A DNA stretch of 64,000 nucleotides from NCBI RefSeq assembly GCF_900086595.1, contig NZ_LT575472.1:3279124-3343123 (forward strand), given 5' to 3'. The notes beneath the pieces were generated by a model, which was not told where the DNA came from, did not search any database, and saw only the letters and a program-made list of their open reading frames with translations. The position numbers and the translations under genes are program-made. This stretch comes from Clostridium nigeriense (lineage in GTDB: Bacteria; Bacillota; Clostridia; Clostridiales; Clostridiaceae). Numbering within the stretch: the first letter of the stretch is position 1; every line of letters starts with the position of its first letter. Below are positions 18,951 through 28,553 of this stretch, piece by piece.

Positions 18951-18992
18951 TAATAAAAAACACCCTAAAGTTTTAATAACTATAGGGTGTTT
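18951..18992 (-). terminator. Terminator of clpX
   Basis: CACCCTA and TAGGGTG form a stem around a 15-base loop. T-runs flank both sides, so it can act in both directions. Confidence 0.75.
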
Positions 18993-18997
18993 TTTTA

Positions 18998-20293
18998 TTA
19001 GGCAGTTTCTATATCTTTTCTTTTTTTAATTTTTTTAGCTTTTAACTGAGGTCTTACTTCACCTTCTGGCAGCTTAACTACTTCTGGATTCTTCTTTTCT
19101 GTTATACATTCTTCATTAATAACAACCTTTGATATACTTTCATCAGAAGGTATATCAAACATTATTTCCGTCATTATTTCTTCAACTATGGATCTTAATC
19201 CTCTTGCACCTGTTTTTCTTTTAATTGCTTCATTAGCAATTGCTTTTAAAGATTCATCACTGAAACTTAAATCTACGTTATCCATTTCGAATAATTTTTT
19301 ATATTGTTTAACTAAAGCATTCTTTGGTTTAGTTAAAATATTAATTAAAGCATCACTATCTAAAGACTCTAATGTTACAACTACTGGTAATCTACCTACA
19401 AACTCAGGAATAAGTCCAAATTTTAATAAATCTCCAGGCATTATATCTTGAAGTAACTTACCAACATCCTTATTATGCTTAGAAGGTATATTAGCTCCAA
19501 ATCCTATAGAACTTTTTTCAGTTCTTTTTTCAATTATTTTATCTATTCCATCAAAAGCTCCACCACAAATAAATAATATATTTGATGTATTAATTTGTAA
19601 GAACTCTTGATGAGGATGTTTTCTTCCTCCTTGCGGTGGAACTGAAGCTGTAGTTCCTTCAAGAATTTTTAATAAAGCTTGTTGAACCCCTTCTCCAGAT
19701 ACATCCCTTGTAATAGATGGATTTTCTGACTTTCTTGCAATCTTATCTATTTCATCTATATAAATAATTCCCTTTTCAGCTCTTTCTATATCATAATCAG
19801 CATTTTGTATTAACTTTAATAATATATTTTCTACATCTTCACCTACATATCCTGCTTCAGTTAAAGTTGTAGCATCTGCGATAGCAAAAGGAACATTTAA
19901 AAACTTAGCTAGAGTTTGAGCTAATAACGTCTTACCAGATCCAGTTGGACCTAATAGTAAAATATTGCTTTTTTGAAGCTCAATTTCATCATCAACTAAG
20001 TTTGAATTTATTCTTTTATAGTGGTTATAAACCGCAACAGATAAAGATTTTTTAGCCTTTTCTTGACCTATTACATATTGATCTAAATAATTCTTAATTT
20101 CATTTGGCTTAGGTACACTAGTTGTATCTAACTCAATATTCTCTTCAAATTCATCTGCAATTATTTCTGAACAAAGATCTATACATTCATCACAAATGTA
20201 CACTCCTGGTCCAGCTATTAATCTTTTAACTTGCTCTTGACTTTTACCGCAAAAAGAGCATTTTAATTGTTTCTTCTCATCGTATTTAGCCAT
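18998..20293 (-). CDS. clpX: ClpX, unfoldase subunit of ClpXP
   Basis: The 431-residue protein has the N-terminal zinc-binding domain (C12, C15, C34, C37) and an AAA+ module with [15 protein letters not shown] (about residue 120), Walker [12 protein letters not shown], and the IGF-type loop IGFGAN that docks on ClpP. It unfolds tagged proteins and feeds them into ClpP. It follows clpP by 29 bases on the same strand, so the two form an operon. Confidence 0.96.
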   Translation of the reverse strand: MAKYDEKKQLKCSFCGKSQEQVKRLIAGPGVYICDECIDLCSEIIADEFEENIELDTTSVPKPNEIKNYLDQYVIGQEKAKKSLSVAVYNHYKRINSNLVDDEIELQKSNILLLGPTGSGKTLLAQTLAKFLNVPFAIADATTLTEAGYVGEDVENILLKLIQNADYDIERAEKGIIYIDEIDKIARKSENPSITRDVSGEGVQQALLKILEGTTASVPPQGGRKHPHQEFLQINTSNILFICGGAFDGIDKIIEKRTEKSSIGFGANIPSKHNKDVGKLLQDIMPGDLLKFGLIPEFVGRLPVVVTLESLDSDALINILTKPKNALVKQYKKLFEMDNVDLSFSDESLKAIANEAIKRKTGARGLRSIVEEIMTEIMFDIPSDESISKVVINEECITEKKNPEVVKLPEGEVRPQLKAKKIKKRKDIETA

Positions 20294-20322
20294 AAATTCA
20301 CCTCACTTAGGTTAAGATAGAA

Positions 20323-20925
20323 CTATTTTTCGTTACTACCTTTTTCATTTTTAGTAATCACTTTATCTACTAACCCATAATTCATAGCTTCATCTGCTGT
20401 CATAAAGTAATCCCTCTCAACATCTGACTTAATCTTTTCTATTGGCTGATTAGTATTTTCGCTTAAAATTTTATTTAAAGATTCTTTAATTTTTAAAATT
20501 CTTTTAGCATGAATATCAAAATCAGTCGCTTGACCTTGGAAACCACCTAGAGGCTGATGAATCATAATTTCACTATTTGGTAATGCAAATCTCTTGCCTT
20601 TTGCTCCAGATGAAAGCAAGAAAGAACCCATTGATGCAGCCATACCTATACATATAGTTGAAACATCTGGTTTAATATATTGCATTGTATCATAAATAGC
20701 CATTCCTGAAGTTATTGATCCTCCTGGACTATTTATGTATAAATAAATATCTTTATCAGGATCTTCACTTTCTAAAAATAATAGTTGTGCAACTACTAAG
20801 TTAGATACCGTATCATTTATTTCTCCACTTAACATTATAATTCTATCTTTTAATAATCTTGAAAAAATATCGTAAGATCTTTCTCCCCTACTAGTTTGTT
20901 CTACTACCATTGGAACTAAACTCAT
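20323..20925 (-). CDS. clpP: ClpP, serine protease subunit of Clp proteases
   Basis: The 200-residue protein has the catalytic triad at canonical positions: S98 (GMAASMGSF), H123 (MIHQPLGG) and D172. It forms the tetradecameric proteolytic chamber used with ClpX and other Clp ATPases. AAAGGAGGGAAAATAA precedes the ATG. It heads the clpPX operon. No CtsR heptad repeat is visible in the 313 bases upstream, unlike clpB in this window. Confidence 0.96.
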   Translation of the reverse strand: MSLVPMVVEQTSRGERSYDIFSRLLKDRIIMLSGEINDTVSNLVVAQLLFLESEDPDKDIYLYINSPGGSITSGMAIYDTMQYIKPDVSTICIGMAASMGSFLLSSGAKGKRFALPNSEIMIHQPLGGFQGQATDFDIHAKRILKIKESLNKILSENTNQPIEKIKSDVERDYFMTADEAMNYGLVDKVITKNEKGSNEK

Positions 20926-21009
20926 TTATTTTCCCTCCTTTTCTAAAATTTATCTTCTTTTATAATATATCCACATTGCTTAAAACTAATTATATAAGTT
21001 ATAATAAAT

Positions 21010-21038
21010 ATTCTACATTTAAATGAATTATATTTCAA
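21010..21038 (-). promoter_or_regulatory. Probable clpP promoter
   Basis: On the minus strand TTGAAA (21038-21033) and TAGAAT (21015-21010) are 17 bases apart, about 85 bases before the clpP ATG. In such AT-rich DNA chance matches are common. Confidence 0.4.
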
Positions 21039-21196
21039 ATTCATAGTTTTTAAGTAAATTTATTCTTTCATTAACTTATATAAAAATTAAATAATATATA
21101 TGATTTCAATAATATAACTCATCTCTATTGTATATTACTAACTGAAACATATATATTAATTATATAAAATTTTATATATTTTGTTAACGGTTATTT

Positions 21197-21232
21197 GAAA
21201 TAATTGCCAGAATAAAATTCTGGCAATTATTT
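21197..21232 (-). terminator. Terminator of tig
   Basis: TAATTGCCAGAAT and ATTCTGGCAATTA form a 13-bp stem with a three-base loop. T-richness is stronger on the plus side, but its place right after tig fits a terminator. Confidence 0.65.
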
Positions 21233-21238
21233 TTTTCA

Positions 21239-22522
21239 TTATTTATTATTTTCAACTAATAATTTTACTGTCTTTGCAATTTTAACATCAGCTGTAAGTG
21301 CTGCTTTTTGACTATTTATTAATAACTCTACCATTTTTTCATCTTCGCTAGCTGAATACATTTTAGCAACTTCTACTGCTTTTTCTTTTATTTCTTCTTC
21401 AGTAGCTTCTATATTTTCAGCCTTTTCAACTGCTTCTAATACTAAGTCAGTTTTTACTTTAACTTCAGCATTTTCTTTCATGTATTCTCTCATCTTAGCT
21501 TCGTCAGTACCTGTGAATTGGAAGTATTGTTCTAAGTTTAATCCTTGGTATTGAAGTCTTTGTTCTAAGTTTTTAACCATAGAATCTATTTCTTTTTCAA
21601 CCATAACAGTTGGTATTTCTACTTTTGCATTGTCTACAACAGCTTTTATTATAGCATCTTCATATTCATTTTCTGCTCTCTTAGCATTAGCTTCTTCCAT
21701 CTTCTTAGTTATATCAGCTTTTAATTCAGCTAACGTATCAAACTCTGAAGCTTCCTTCGCAAATTCATCATCTATTTCTGGTAATTCTTTTACTTTGATT
21801 TCTTTTACTAGAACATCAAACTTAGCTTTCTTATTATTTAATTCTTCTCTTCCATAGTTTTCAGGGAAAGTTACGTTAACTTCTACTTTATCTCCAACTT
21901 TCGCTCCAACTAATTGATCTTCAAAAGTATCTATGAAAGTACCTGAACCTATTTCAAGTGAATAGTCCTTACCTTCTCCACCTTCAAAAGCTACATCATC
22001 AATGAAACCTTTAAAGTCAATAACTGCTGTATCTCCAGTAGCTATTTCTCCATTTTCCTTAATTTCAACACTTGCATTTTTTTCTTGCATTTCTTTTAAT
22101 CTTGCTTCAACATCTTCTTCAGTAACTTCATAAACTGGTTTTTCTACTTTTAATCCCTTGTATTCACCTAATTCAACTTCTGGATAAACAGTAACTTCTG
22201 CAGTATAAACAAAGTCTTTTCCTTCTTCTGCTGTTACTATATCTATTTGTGGATAGTCAACAGGAACTATGTTATTTTCTTCTAATGCTTTTGCGTAAGA
22301 ACCTTCTATAGCAAAATTAATTGCATCTTCCATTAATGCTCCTACTCCATAGTATTTTTTAACTATAGCCATAGGAACTTTACCCTTTCTAAATCCTGGT
22401 ACATTGAAGTTTTTAACATTTTTGTTATAAGCTCTCTTTATAGCATCTTGAAACTTATTTGCTTCAACTGTTATTTCGAACTTAACAATGTTCTTCTCTA
22501 TTTTTTCCATTTTAGCTTCCAT
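21239..22522 (-). CDS. tig: Trigger factor, ribosome-associated chaperone
   Basis: The 427-residue protein has the N-terminal ribosome-binding domain with the signature GFRKGKVPM near residue 45, the FKBP-type peptidyl-prolyl isomerase domain (about 155-245; [11 protein letters not shown]) and the helical C-terminal chaperone arms. It binds nascent chains at the ribosome exit. Length and order are standard. AGGAGG lies 10 bases before the ATG at 22522. tig precedes clpPX, the common Firmicute order. Confidence 0.96.
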   Translation of the reverse strand: MEAKMEKIEKNIVKFEITVEANKFQDAIKRAYNKNVKNFNVPGFRKGKVPMAIVKKYYGVGALMEDAINFAIEGSYAKALEENNIVPVDYPQIDIVTAEEGKDFVYTAEVTVYPEVELGEYKGLKVEKPVYEVTEEDVEARLKEMQEKNASVEIKENGEIATGDTAVIDFKGFIDDVAFEGGEGKDYSLEIGSGTFIDTFEDQLVGAKVGDKVEVNVTFPENYGREELNNKKAKFDVLVKEIKVKELPEIDDEFAKEASEFDTLAELKADITKKMEEANAKRAENEYEDAIIKAVVDNAKVEIPTVMVEKEIDSMVKNLEQRLQYQGLNLEQYFQFTGTDEAKMREYMKENAEVKVKTDLVLEAVEKAENIEATEEEIKEKAVEVAKMYSASEDEKMVELLINSQKAALTADVKIAKTVKLLVENNK

Positions 22523-22691
22523 CGTATTCTTTCCTCCTAAAATAGTAAGATACTATCATAATTGATATAACTACGTTATTATACCATATAATATCAATTA
22601 GTTTCAAATATTTGTTTGTATAAGTTTTAATAAATATTATATAATTAAATAATCAATGTTTCAAATTAATATTACTAATTAAAATTAATTT

Positions 22692-23483
22692 TTAGTTAAT
22701 TAATTCCCCATTGGAATTTATAAATTTAATAGAACTATCTATAGTAACTTCTAATCCCTTTTCTTTAATATCGCCAAACTTGATATCCTTCCCCTTAGAG
22801 TTCCATAGTGTTTTATGAGAATTATCATTTAAATCAACTATCCAGATATATTTACTTAAATTATATCCAAAGTAAGGAAGATTACTTATATAAGCTATCT
22901 TTGTATTATCAATAAATTTAGCTTCTACATTCCATAAGTATCCTTCGTAAGACTGCAATACAGACTCTTTATTAAATATTTCCCCATTTGGTGCTATATA
23001 TTTATCCTTATTTATACTAGCTTCTTTTTTATCTATATTGAAAATCTTCATATCTTGTTTTTCATCAATAGTCAATATTAAATTTCTATTTGGATTTAAA
23101 GCATAATAAATATTATTTGGAGTATCCTTTATCCCCTTAAACTTAAGCCCTTCATTAGTTTCTTCATACTCTGCCTTTAATATAATTCCTTCTTTAATCA
23201 CTAGATCCATAGTTTTTAATTCTTCCTTAGGTGTTTCTTCTTTAGGTGCTTCTTCTTCACTTATTTCTTCTTTAACTATAGGGTTTTCTTGGATATTATT
23301 ATCTTCATCAATCCAATTTTGGACTTTATTTCTTAGAGTTTCCATATTAATACTACTCATAGCTATTTTAGCAAATAATAATCCAATTAATAAAATTCCT
23401 AATAAAGATACTAAGAATATTCTTTTTCTGCGTTTTCTCATCTGCCTCTCATAATCTCTACTGAATATGCTAGGTTTTCTCAC
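22692..23483 (-). CDS. Single-pass membrane protein with extracellular domain, unknown
   Basis: The 263-residue protein starts with a basic cytoplasmic segment (RDYERQMRKRRKRIF), one membrane helix (about 24-43) and an acidic Glu/Pro/Lys linker (EEAPKEETPKEE). The outer domain is mostly beta-strand, with segments such as LILTIDEKQDMKIFNIDK, WIVDLNDNSHKTLW and KFGDIKEKGLEV resembling propeller-like repeats. The start is GTG with AGGAGG 9 bases upstream. No family is recognised. It could be a cell-envelope or sporulation protein. Confidence 0.65.
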   Translation of the reverse strand: MRKPSIFSRDYERQMRKRRKRIFLVSLLGILLIGLLFAKIAMSSINMETLRNKVQNWIDEDNNIQENPIVKEEISEEEAPKEETPKEELKTMDLVIKEGIILKAEYEETNEGLKFKGIKDTPNNIYYALNPNRNLILTIDEKQDMKIFNIDKKEASINKDKYIAPNGEIFNKESVLQSYEGYLWNVEAKFIDNTKIAYISNLPYFGYNLSKYIWIVDLNDNSHKTLWNSKGKDIKFGDIKEKGLEVTIDSSIKFINSNGELIN

Positions 23484-23550
23484 ACCTAATTACCTCCTAA
23501 AAAAATATTTTACATAAAAGCTTCATATATAAAAACTTAATTATTAGCTA

Positions 23551-23727
23551 TTATTTTCTGCTCCCACAACCACAAGAAGATTTTCCACCCTTTGTGCTAC
23601 AGCAGCCCCCACATTTTATGAGCCCATTCTCCCTTAATTCTTCTACTGTAAGCTTAGCCTCATTTTTATCATATTCTTCATATTCTGGCGTAGTCTTCAA
23701 TAGATCTTCATTCTTAATATTTATCAT
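23551..23727 (-). CDS. 58-aa Cys-rich C-terminal protein (uncalled small gene)
   Basis: The start ATG at 23727 has GAGGTG 7 bases upstream. The product begins MINIKNEDLLKTTPEYEEYD, has an acidic helical middle (KLTVEELREN) and ends in a Gly/Ser/Cys-rich tail with CGGCC, SSCGCG and a basic SRK terminus. It has five cysteines, all in the last 20 residues. The leader-plus-Cys-rich-core layout recalls small metal-binding proteins or modified-peptide precursors, but no modification enzyme is adjacent, so no function is assigned. Confidence 0.6.
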   Translation of the reverse strand: MINIKNEDLLKTTPEYEEYDKNEAKLTVEELRENGLIKCGGCCSTKGGKSSCGCGSRK

Positions 23728-23873
23728 TTAAATCACCTCAACTTATATTATATACTTTATTTTCATTAAATCTCCACATATTTTATGTATTTTTAATTTT
23801 ATTTTAAGATAATTATCTACATGCTTCTAATAAATTATAATTTTCGATTTTTTTTCCTAAACTATTGGATTTT

Positions 23874-24075
23874 TTGACCAAATATACTATAATAATTATA
23901 TAATATTTATGACCAAAAACTTACATACTTAATAAATAATAATGCCCATACTGCTGTTAATAATTATATTAACAGTTTTAATAAAACCCCACATATGTTC
24001 ATTTATTCCCTTTCTTAAATGAACATAAAACCCTTTAACCTGTGCAATATTCTTGTGCAGGTTCTTTATTTTTAT
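23874..24075 (+). ncRNA. Candidate small RNA with three hairpins
   Basis: A possible promoter, TTGACC (23874-23879) with TATATA 17 bases on (23897-23902), precedes three stem-loops: CTGTTAAT/ATTAACAG (23954-23975), a perfect 12-bp TATGTTCATTTA/TAAATGAACATA (23994-24027) and AACCTG/CAGGTT extended by wobbles (24037-24063), which is followed by CTTTATTTTTAT, a plausible terminator. No RNA family is recognised, and the hairpins could equally be back-up terminators for the minus strand. Confidence 0.3.
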
Positions 24076-24104
24076 AAAAAAATAAAGGCTGGTATGCACC
24101 AGCT
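24071..24104 (-). terminator. Terminator of the M23 peptidase gene
   Basis: GCTGGT/ACCAGC (24088-24103) with a four-base loop is followed on the minus strand by CTTTATTTTTTTATA. Confidence 0.8.
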
Positions 24105-24129
24105 CTTATTATATCCATATTTAAATATT

Positions 24130-25446
24130 TTATAAATATCCCATTGGATTTGTATGTTGCCCATTTATTCTTATTTCCCAATGTATATGAGGTCCTGTAC
24201 TCATTCCTGTAGATCCTACTTGTGCTATAGTTTGTCCTCTATAGACAGATTGTCCAACACCAACTAGCAGAGCACTATTATGAGCATATAGTGTCTGAAC
24301 TCCACCACCATGATCTAAAATTATAGTATTTCCATAATCACCAAGCCATCCTGAATATGCAACAACACCACTTTTTGATGCAGCTACTGGAGCCCCCTCC
24401 GGATCGCCTAAATCAACACCAGTATGAAAACCAGCTGCTCCAGTTACAGGGTTTATTCTTGGTCCATAAGGATCTGTAACAACTCCATATCCAGGTCTTA
24501 AATAAGTTTCAGTGCTTGGATCTCCTGTCACTCCACTATTTCCACCTTCATCAGGAGTAGTATTTCCACCTGTTCCTGCATTATTTCCATTATTTATATC
24601 TGCAAATATTTTATCTAATTCTGCTTGAAGTTCTTGGTTATAAGAAGCTAAATCCCCAATTTGATCTGCTAATTCTTTTTCTTTATCATTTAATGATGCA
24701 AGCAAATTAGATTTTTCCGATTCTAATCCATATAGTTCATTCATTTTACTTTGATGATACTCTTCCTTGGCTATATATTCTTTTTGAGCCTCTTTTAAAT
24801 CATCTTGTCTTGCTACTATAGCTTTCTTGTTTTCTTCTATACTTTCTAGTTGTTTTGAAATTTCATTTTTTTCATTTTCTAACTGCGCTTGTATTCCTTT
24901 AGCTTCAGTAATTAAGTTCTTATCAAAATTAATTAATCTAAATATACTTTGAATATTATTAAATAAAGATAATATATCCTCACTTTTTAATATTAAATAT
25001 ATGTAATTTGTTACTACATCCATTTTATAATAGCCTCTAAGCCTCTTATCTATATTACTTTTTATCTTAATTGCTTCTTTTTCTTTTTCAGCAATTAATT
25101 GTTCCCTACTAGCAATTTCATTTTCAGACTTAGAAATTTCACTATTAATTTTATCTATCTCAGCTTGAACCTCATCAATTTTAACTTGATAAGTTCTTAC
25201 ATCTTCTTTAGCAGCTTCTAAGTCTTTACTCTTTTCATCTATTTTATTTAAAATACCTTGAAGTTCGTTGCTTTGATTATTTATCTCATTATTAACTTTA
25301 TCTTTCTCACCTTCAAGGCTATCAATTTGACTTTGATTTTGATCTATTTTATCTTGTAGAGAAGAGCTAGTTTCTGCAAATGCTATGATATTCGTAGAAA
25401 AAACTATGGTAACTATAATTGTCATTAACTTATATATTTTTTTCAT
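24130..25446 (-). CDS. Secreted M23 peptidoglycan endopeptidase with coiled coil
   Basis: The 438-residue protein has a signal peptide (about 1-25, cut near AFA), a long Glu/Lys-rich coiled coil (about 30-285), a Gly/Asn/Thr linker and a LytM/M23 domain (about 315-438). Zinc ligands are visible in HTGVDLGD and HIHWEIR. The layout is that of EnvC/PcsB/CwlO-like hydrolases, which cut peptide cross-links and are often activated by FtsEX through the coiled coil. The ATG at 25446 is preferred to an overlapping GTG because GGAGGGTG then has proper spacing. It follows a TcaA-like membrane protein by 16 bases. Confidence 0.9.
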   Translation of the reverse strand: MKKIYKLMTIIVTIVFSTNIIAFAETSSSLQDKIDQNQSQIDSLEGEKDKVNNEINNQSNELQGILNKIDEKSKDLEAAKEDVRTYQVKIDEVQAEIDKINSEISKSENEIASREQLIAEKEKEAIKIKSNIDKRLRGYYKMDVVTNYIYLILKSEDILSLFNNIQSIFRLINFDKNLITEAKGIQAQLENEKNEISKQLESIEENKKAIVARQDDLKEAQKEYIAKEEYHQSKMNELYGLESEKSNLLASLNDKEKELADQIGDLASYNQELQAELDKIFADINNGNNAGTGGNTTPDEGGNSGVTGDPSTETYLRPGYGVVTDPYGPRINPVTGAAGFHTGVDLGDPEGAPVAASKSGVVAYSGWLGDYGNTIILDHGGGVQTLYAHNSALLVGVGQSVYRGQTIAQVGSTGMSTGPHIHWEIRINGQHTNPMGYL

Positions 25447-25462
25447 CTTCACCCTCCACTAA

Positions 25463-26710
25463 TTATTCTAAGTTAAACTTTTGAACATCATTAATAATCC
25501 AATTACCATTTTCATATTCTATATTTGTTAAAAACATTTCTTCAACATTTTTATCTATAAAAGGTAATATCTTTTTACTTATATTGTAACTTAAGTTAAT
25601 TACTATCTTTCCTCTGTAAACTCCATCTTCAAAATAGAATTCACTGCTTTTCATTTCTGTATGTAAATCATTTAGCTCGTAATTATTTTTTAAAAATAAG
25701 CTTTCTCTTTTTATACTATCATAAATCTTATTTTTAGCCTCTTCTCTGGAATTTTCTATTAATGTATAATCTGATTTATTTAGTGCATTAAAAACACTAG
25801 AATAAAAGCTTTCAGTAGATTTATTTACATCATCAATAAGCCTATCATTAACCATATTTATATTTATATTAATATTGGGTAAACTTTCAATTTTTACTTT
25901 TTCGCTTTTTAACAATCCCCATGGAAATTCTTTTACTAACTGTATTTTTATATTTTTATTTAAAGGAATAGGTCCAAAATTTTGAATATCCTTCACTTTT
26001 TTATTAATATTTTCATCATTTATAAAAACATCAGCATCATTAAAATTAGAATTTAAACTTATATTAATTGCTGGCATATTTAAGTTATATTCTAAATTTT
26101 CCATTATATAAACTTCTTTTTCTTCTTCAACTAAACCGTATGAAGTTAATAACTCTCCCCTTATTAAATATTTCCCAGGAATTAAATTTCTTTTTATGTT
26201 AGTAGCAGCTATTTCTTTTCCATTTATCAACACCTTAGTTTTTTCAAAATTAGTATTAATTTTGACTGCAACTGGTTCAATTTCTATGTGATAATTGTCG
26301 AAAAATAATATTTTTTTATTTACCAAAGTAAAATAACCACTTCTACCATTGTTTTTTAATTCTTTAATTATCCCAATTACTTGTTGTTGATTTTCAGAAT
26401 AATATTCAACTAAAGGTTTCAATTCTCCTTTAGTTATTCTATTACCATCTACTTTTATTTTTCTATATATCTTACTTGGCCTATTTTCTTTCATTGCTAT
26501 TTCTAAATTTTTTAGCAATATGTTTTTAGATGATTTATAATTACCAACTCCAAAACCGACTATAGTAAAAAATATTAGAATACTTATAAATAATATTTTT
26601 CTGTTAATAAGAAAATCTTTTAAATTATTAAAGGTTAAATTACTTATATCTTTTGATAAAACTTTTAAATACTTCCTAAAAGCTTCGATAAATATCTTGA
26701 ATTTATTCAA
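25463..26710 (-). CDS. TcaA/YvbJ-like membrane protein
   Basis: The 415-residue protein has a short cytoplasmic part, one membrane helix (about 38-58, FISILIFFTIVGFGVG) and an extracellular region that resembles TcaA: a helical start, two Ig-like beta domains (TKVLINGKEIAATNIKRNLIPG is the clearest) and an NTF2-like C-terminal domain ending in WIINDVQKF. TcaA-type proteins usually begin with a zinc ribbon, which is absent here. TcaA in staphylococci affects wall-targeting antibiotic response. The TTG at 26710 has AAAGG 9 bases upstream. The GTG three codons earlier overlaps that site. It is probably co-transcribed with the M23 peptidase. Confidence 0.75.
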   Translation of the reverse strand: MNKFKIFIEAFRKYLKVLSKDISNLTFNNLKDFLINRKILFISILIFFTIVGFGVGNYKSSKNILLKNLEIAMKENRPSKIYRKIKVDGNRITKGELKPLVEYYSENQQQVIGIIKELKNNGRSGYFTLVNKKILFFDNYHIEIEPVAVKINTNFEKTKVLINGKEIAATNIKRNLIPGKYLIRGELLTSYGLVEEEKEVYIMENLEYNLNMPAINISLNSNFNDADVFINDENINKKVKDIQNFGPIPLNKNIKIQLVKEFPWGLLKSEKVKIESLPNINININMVNDRLIDDVNKSTESFYSSVFNALNKSDYTLIENSREEAKNKIYDSIKRESLFLKNNYELNDLHTEMKSSEFYFEDGVYRGKIVINLSYNISKKILPFIDKNVEEMFLTNIEYENGNWIINDVQKFNLE

Positions 26711-26722
26711 TATTTTCACCCT

Positions 26723-27064
26723 TTATTCTAAAATATCTATTATCCATTTCTTGCATTCTAAACACTTATATATCCTAATAACAAATAAATCTAATATACC
26801 CATTGACTTTTCTTTACTTAATATTTCAACTTCTTCTTTTGTAAAAAATTCATCTTCTTCATTTAAAAAACCTTGAATTTCAACAATATAATTTTTATTA
26901 GTTTTTTCACAACAGTCATTTTCTCCTACAACTTCTATTTCTTCATAATTAAGTCTAGGACTAAGTTCTTTTATAATAAATAGAATATCTTCAAATTCTT
27001 CGATATTATCTAAAAATTCTTCCTTATAAAACACTAAATCTTTTATTTCAAATAATTTCTCCAT
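26723..27064 (-). CDS. 113-aa acidic protein with C-terminal CxxC, unknown
   Basis: The protein begins MEKLFEIKDLVFYKEEF, is acidic throughout and ends in IYKCLECKKWIIDILE, a CxxC that may bind metal. A second CC pair lies mid-protein (ENDCCEKTN). The frame stays open upstream into low-complexity sequence overlapping the divergent PHP gene. I choose the ATG at 27064, which has AAAGG 10 bases before it. No family is recognised. Twelve bases separate it from the TcaA-like gene, so it likely starts that operon. Confidence 0.6.
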   Translation of the reverse strand: MEKLFEIKDLVFYKEEFLDNIEEFEDILFIIKELSPRLNYEEIEVVGENDCCEKTNKNYIVEIQGFLNEEDEFFTKEEVEILSKEKSMGILDLFVIRIYKCLECKKWIIDILE

Positions 27065-27187
27065 AAAACCACAACCTTTGCTATATTGTACTTTAATTTT
27101 ATATTTATTAATACTATTAATCAAGATATTTAATTTTAATAATTTATTACGAAATGCTATAATTATATTATAAAAGGGGGAATAAAA

Positions 27188-27964
27188 ATGATTTTTGATA
27201 GTCATATGCACTCTCAATTTTCTACAGATAGTATAATGAAAATAGAAGATGCAATTAATACTGCAAAGGAAAAAAATATAGGAATCATAATAACTGATCA
27301 TATGGATTTAGATTATCCTATTAAAGATAAATTTAGGTTTGATGTTCCAAGCTATTTTAATGAATATGAAAAATATAGATCTGCTAATTTAAAACTTGGA
27401 ATTGAGATAGGACTTGCAGAAAGTACTTTTATAGATAATGAAAAAATAGCTAGTAGTTATGATTTTGATTTTATTTTAGGATCTATACATTCTGTAAAAG
27501 GCTTAGACATATATACATATCTTTTACATGAATCAAGTGATAAAAACGTCTTTTTATCCTCTTATTTTGAGGATATGCTAAAATGTGTACAGTTATATGA
27601 CAATTTTGATTCTTTATCCCACATAGATTACCCTAGTCGATATTTTAAAATTCAGGATAAGGAAATAATATTAAAAGATTTTAAAGATATTATAGCTGAA
27701 GTTTTTAAAACTTTAATTATTAAAAATAAGGTATTAGAACTTAACACCTCAAGACTTCATATTAAAGAAGCCCAAGATTCATTATTAGATATCTATAAAC
27801 TTTACACGGATCTTGGTGGAAAATATGTTACTTTAGGCTCAGATGCTCATATCCAAAACTCCATTGCTAAAAATTTTGATATAGCTTTAAGCTTTTTAGA
27901 AAACTTAAATTTACAGGGAGTCTATTTCAATAAAAGGCAATTAGAAATAATAAGTAACAACTAA
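27188..27964 (+). CDS. PHP-domain histidinol-phosphatase-like enzyme
   Basis: The 258-residue protein shows the PHP metal motifs: DSHMHS at the N-terminus, ITDHMDLDYP, GIEIGL, GSIHS and the C-terminal LGSDAH. It aligns in layout with HisJ/HisK-type histidinol phosphatases (about 260-270 residues), which dephosphorylate L-histidinol phosphate. No other his gene is nearby, so another phosphoester may be the substrate. AAAAGGGGG is upstream of the ATG. Confidence 0.85.
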   Translation: MIFDSHMHSQFSTDSIMKIEDAINTAKEKNIGIIITDHMDLDYPIKDKFRFDVPSYFNEYEKYRSANLKLGIEIGLAESTFIDNEKIASSYDFDFILGSIHSVKGLDIYTYLLHESSDKNVFLSSYFEDMLKCVQLYDNFDSLSHIDYPSRYFKIQDKEIILKDFKDIIAEVFKTLIIKNKVLELNTSRLHIKEAQDSLLDIYKLYTDLGGKYVTLGSDAHIQNSIAKNFDIALSFLENLNLQGVYFNKRQLEIISNN

Positions 27965-27990
27965 GAAAATGAGAATATTATCTAAAATAA

Positions 27991-28020
27991 AAGAAATTCA
28001 GCCTAAGCTGAATTTCTTTT
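27991..28020. terminator. Bidirectional terminator, PHP gene / GNAT gene
   Basis: AAGAAATTCAG and CTGAATTTCTT form an 11-bp stem with a CCTAAG loop and T-runs on the plus strand. It overlaps the stop of the convergent GNAT gene. Confidence 0.8.
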
Positions 28021-28519
28021 ACATTTCACTTAATTTTATTATTTCTTGTTCAGTTAATCTATAAACTGTCCATTCATCCATAGGAACTGCACCTAATGAC
28101 TTATAAAATTTTATTGAAGGTTCATTCCAATTAAGGCAAGACCATTCCATTCTCTTACAACCTTCTTCTCTGGCCTTTTTCCCTAAAAACTTAAATACTT
28201 CTTTACCTATACCTCTTCCTCTATATTCTTTTTTTATAAAAATATCTTCTAAATATAATCCACTTCTTCCTATAAAAGTTGAAAAATTATAAAAATATAT
28301 AGCATATCCTACAGGTTCTTCATCTAATTCTAAAATTACTGCTTCAGCTCTATTATTTTTAAAAATTGATTCCATTAAGCTTTCTTCAGTTGCTATAACT
28401 TCATTTTCCATTTTTTCATACTTAGCGATTTCATGAATAAGAGATAAAATTAACTTACAATCTTCTTCTTCAGTTTCTCTAATTTTTAAATTTTCAATAT
28501 TAGTATTATAATAATGCAT
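28019..28519 (-). CDS. GNAT acetyltransferase, SSAT-like
   Basis: The 166-residue protein has a complete GNAT fold with the acetyl-CoA loop YRGRGIGKEVFKFLG and the C-terminal LNWNEPSIKFYKSLGA. The motif LYLEDIFIKKEYRG and the overall length resemble diamine/thialysine N-acetyltransferases (SSAT type), so a polyamine-like substrate is plausible but unproved. GAGGTGGG precedes the ATG. A second GNAT gene lies 34 bases upstream, so the two are likely co-transcribed. Confidence 0.85.
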   Translation of the reverse strand: MHYYNTNIENLKIRETEEEDCKLILSLIHEIAKYEKMENEVIATEESLMESIFKNNRAEAVILELDEEPVGYAIYFYNFSTFIGRSGLYLEDIFIKKEYRGRGIGKEVFKFLGKKAREEGCKRMEWSCLNWNEPSIKFYKSLGAVPMDEWTVYRLTEQEIIKLSEM

Positions 28520-28553
28520 AAAAAACCCACCTCTTTAGTTATAATTAAATATA

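Larger units (their letters stand above)
20926..21238. other. Spacer between tig and clpP
   Basis: It contains the tig terminator and a probable clpP promoter (listed separately) in otherwise plain A/T-rich DNA. I looked for GTCAAA/TTTGAC heptads and CIRCE-like repeats and saw none. Confidence 0.5.
23728..24129. other. 402-base spacer with serial hairpins
   Basis: Four stem-loops follow each other between 23954 and 24104. No ORF with a ribosome site is seen. The parts are listed as a candidate plus-strand RNA and as the minus-strand terminator of the M23 gene. Confidence 0.6.

Noticed and set aside
20926..21238. CtsR box for clpP
   Set aside because: No GTCAAA or TTTGAC heptad pair is present.
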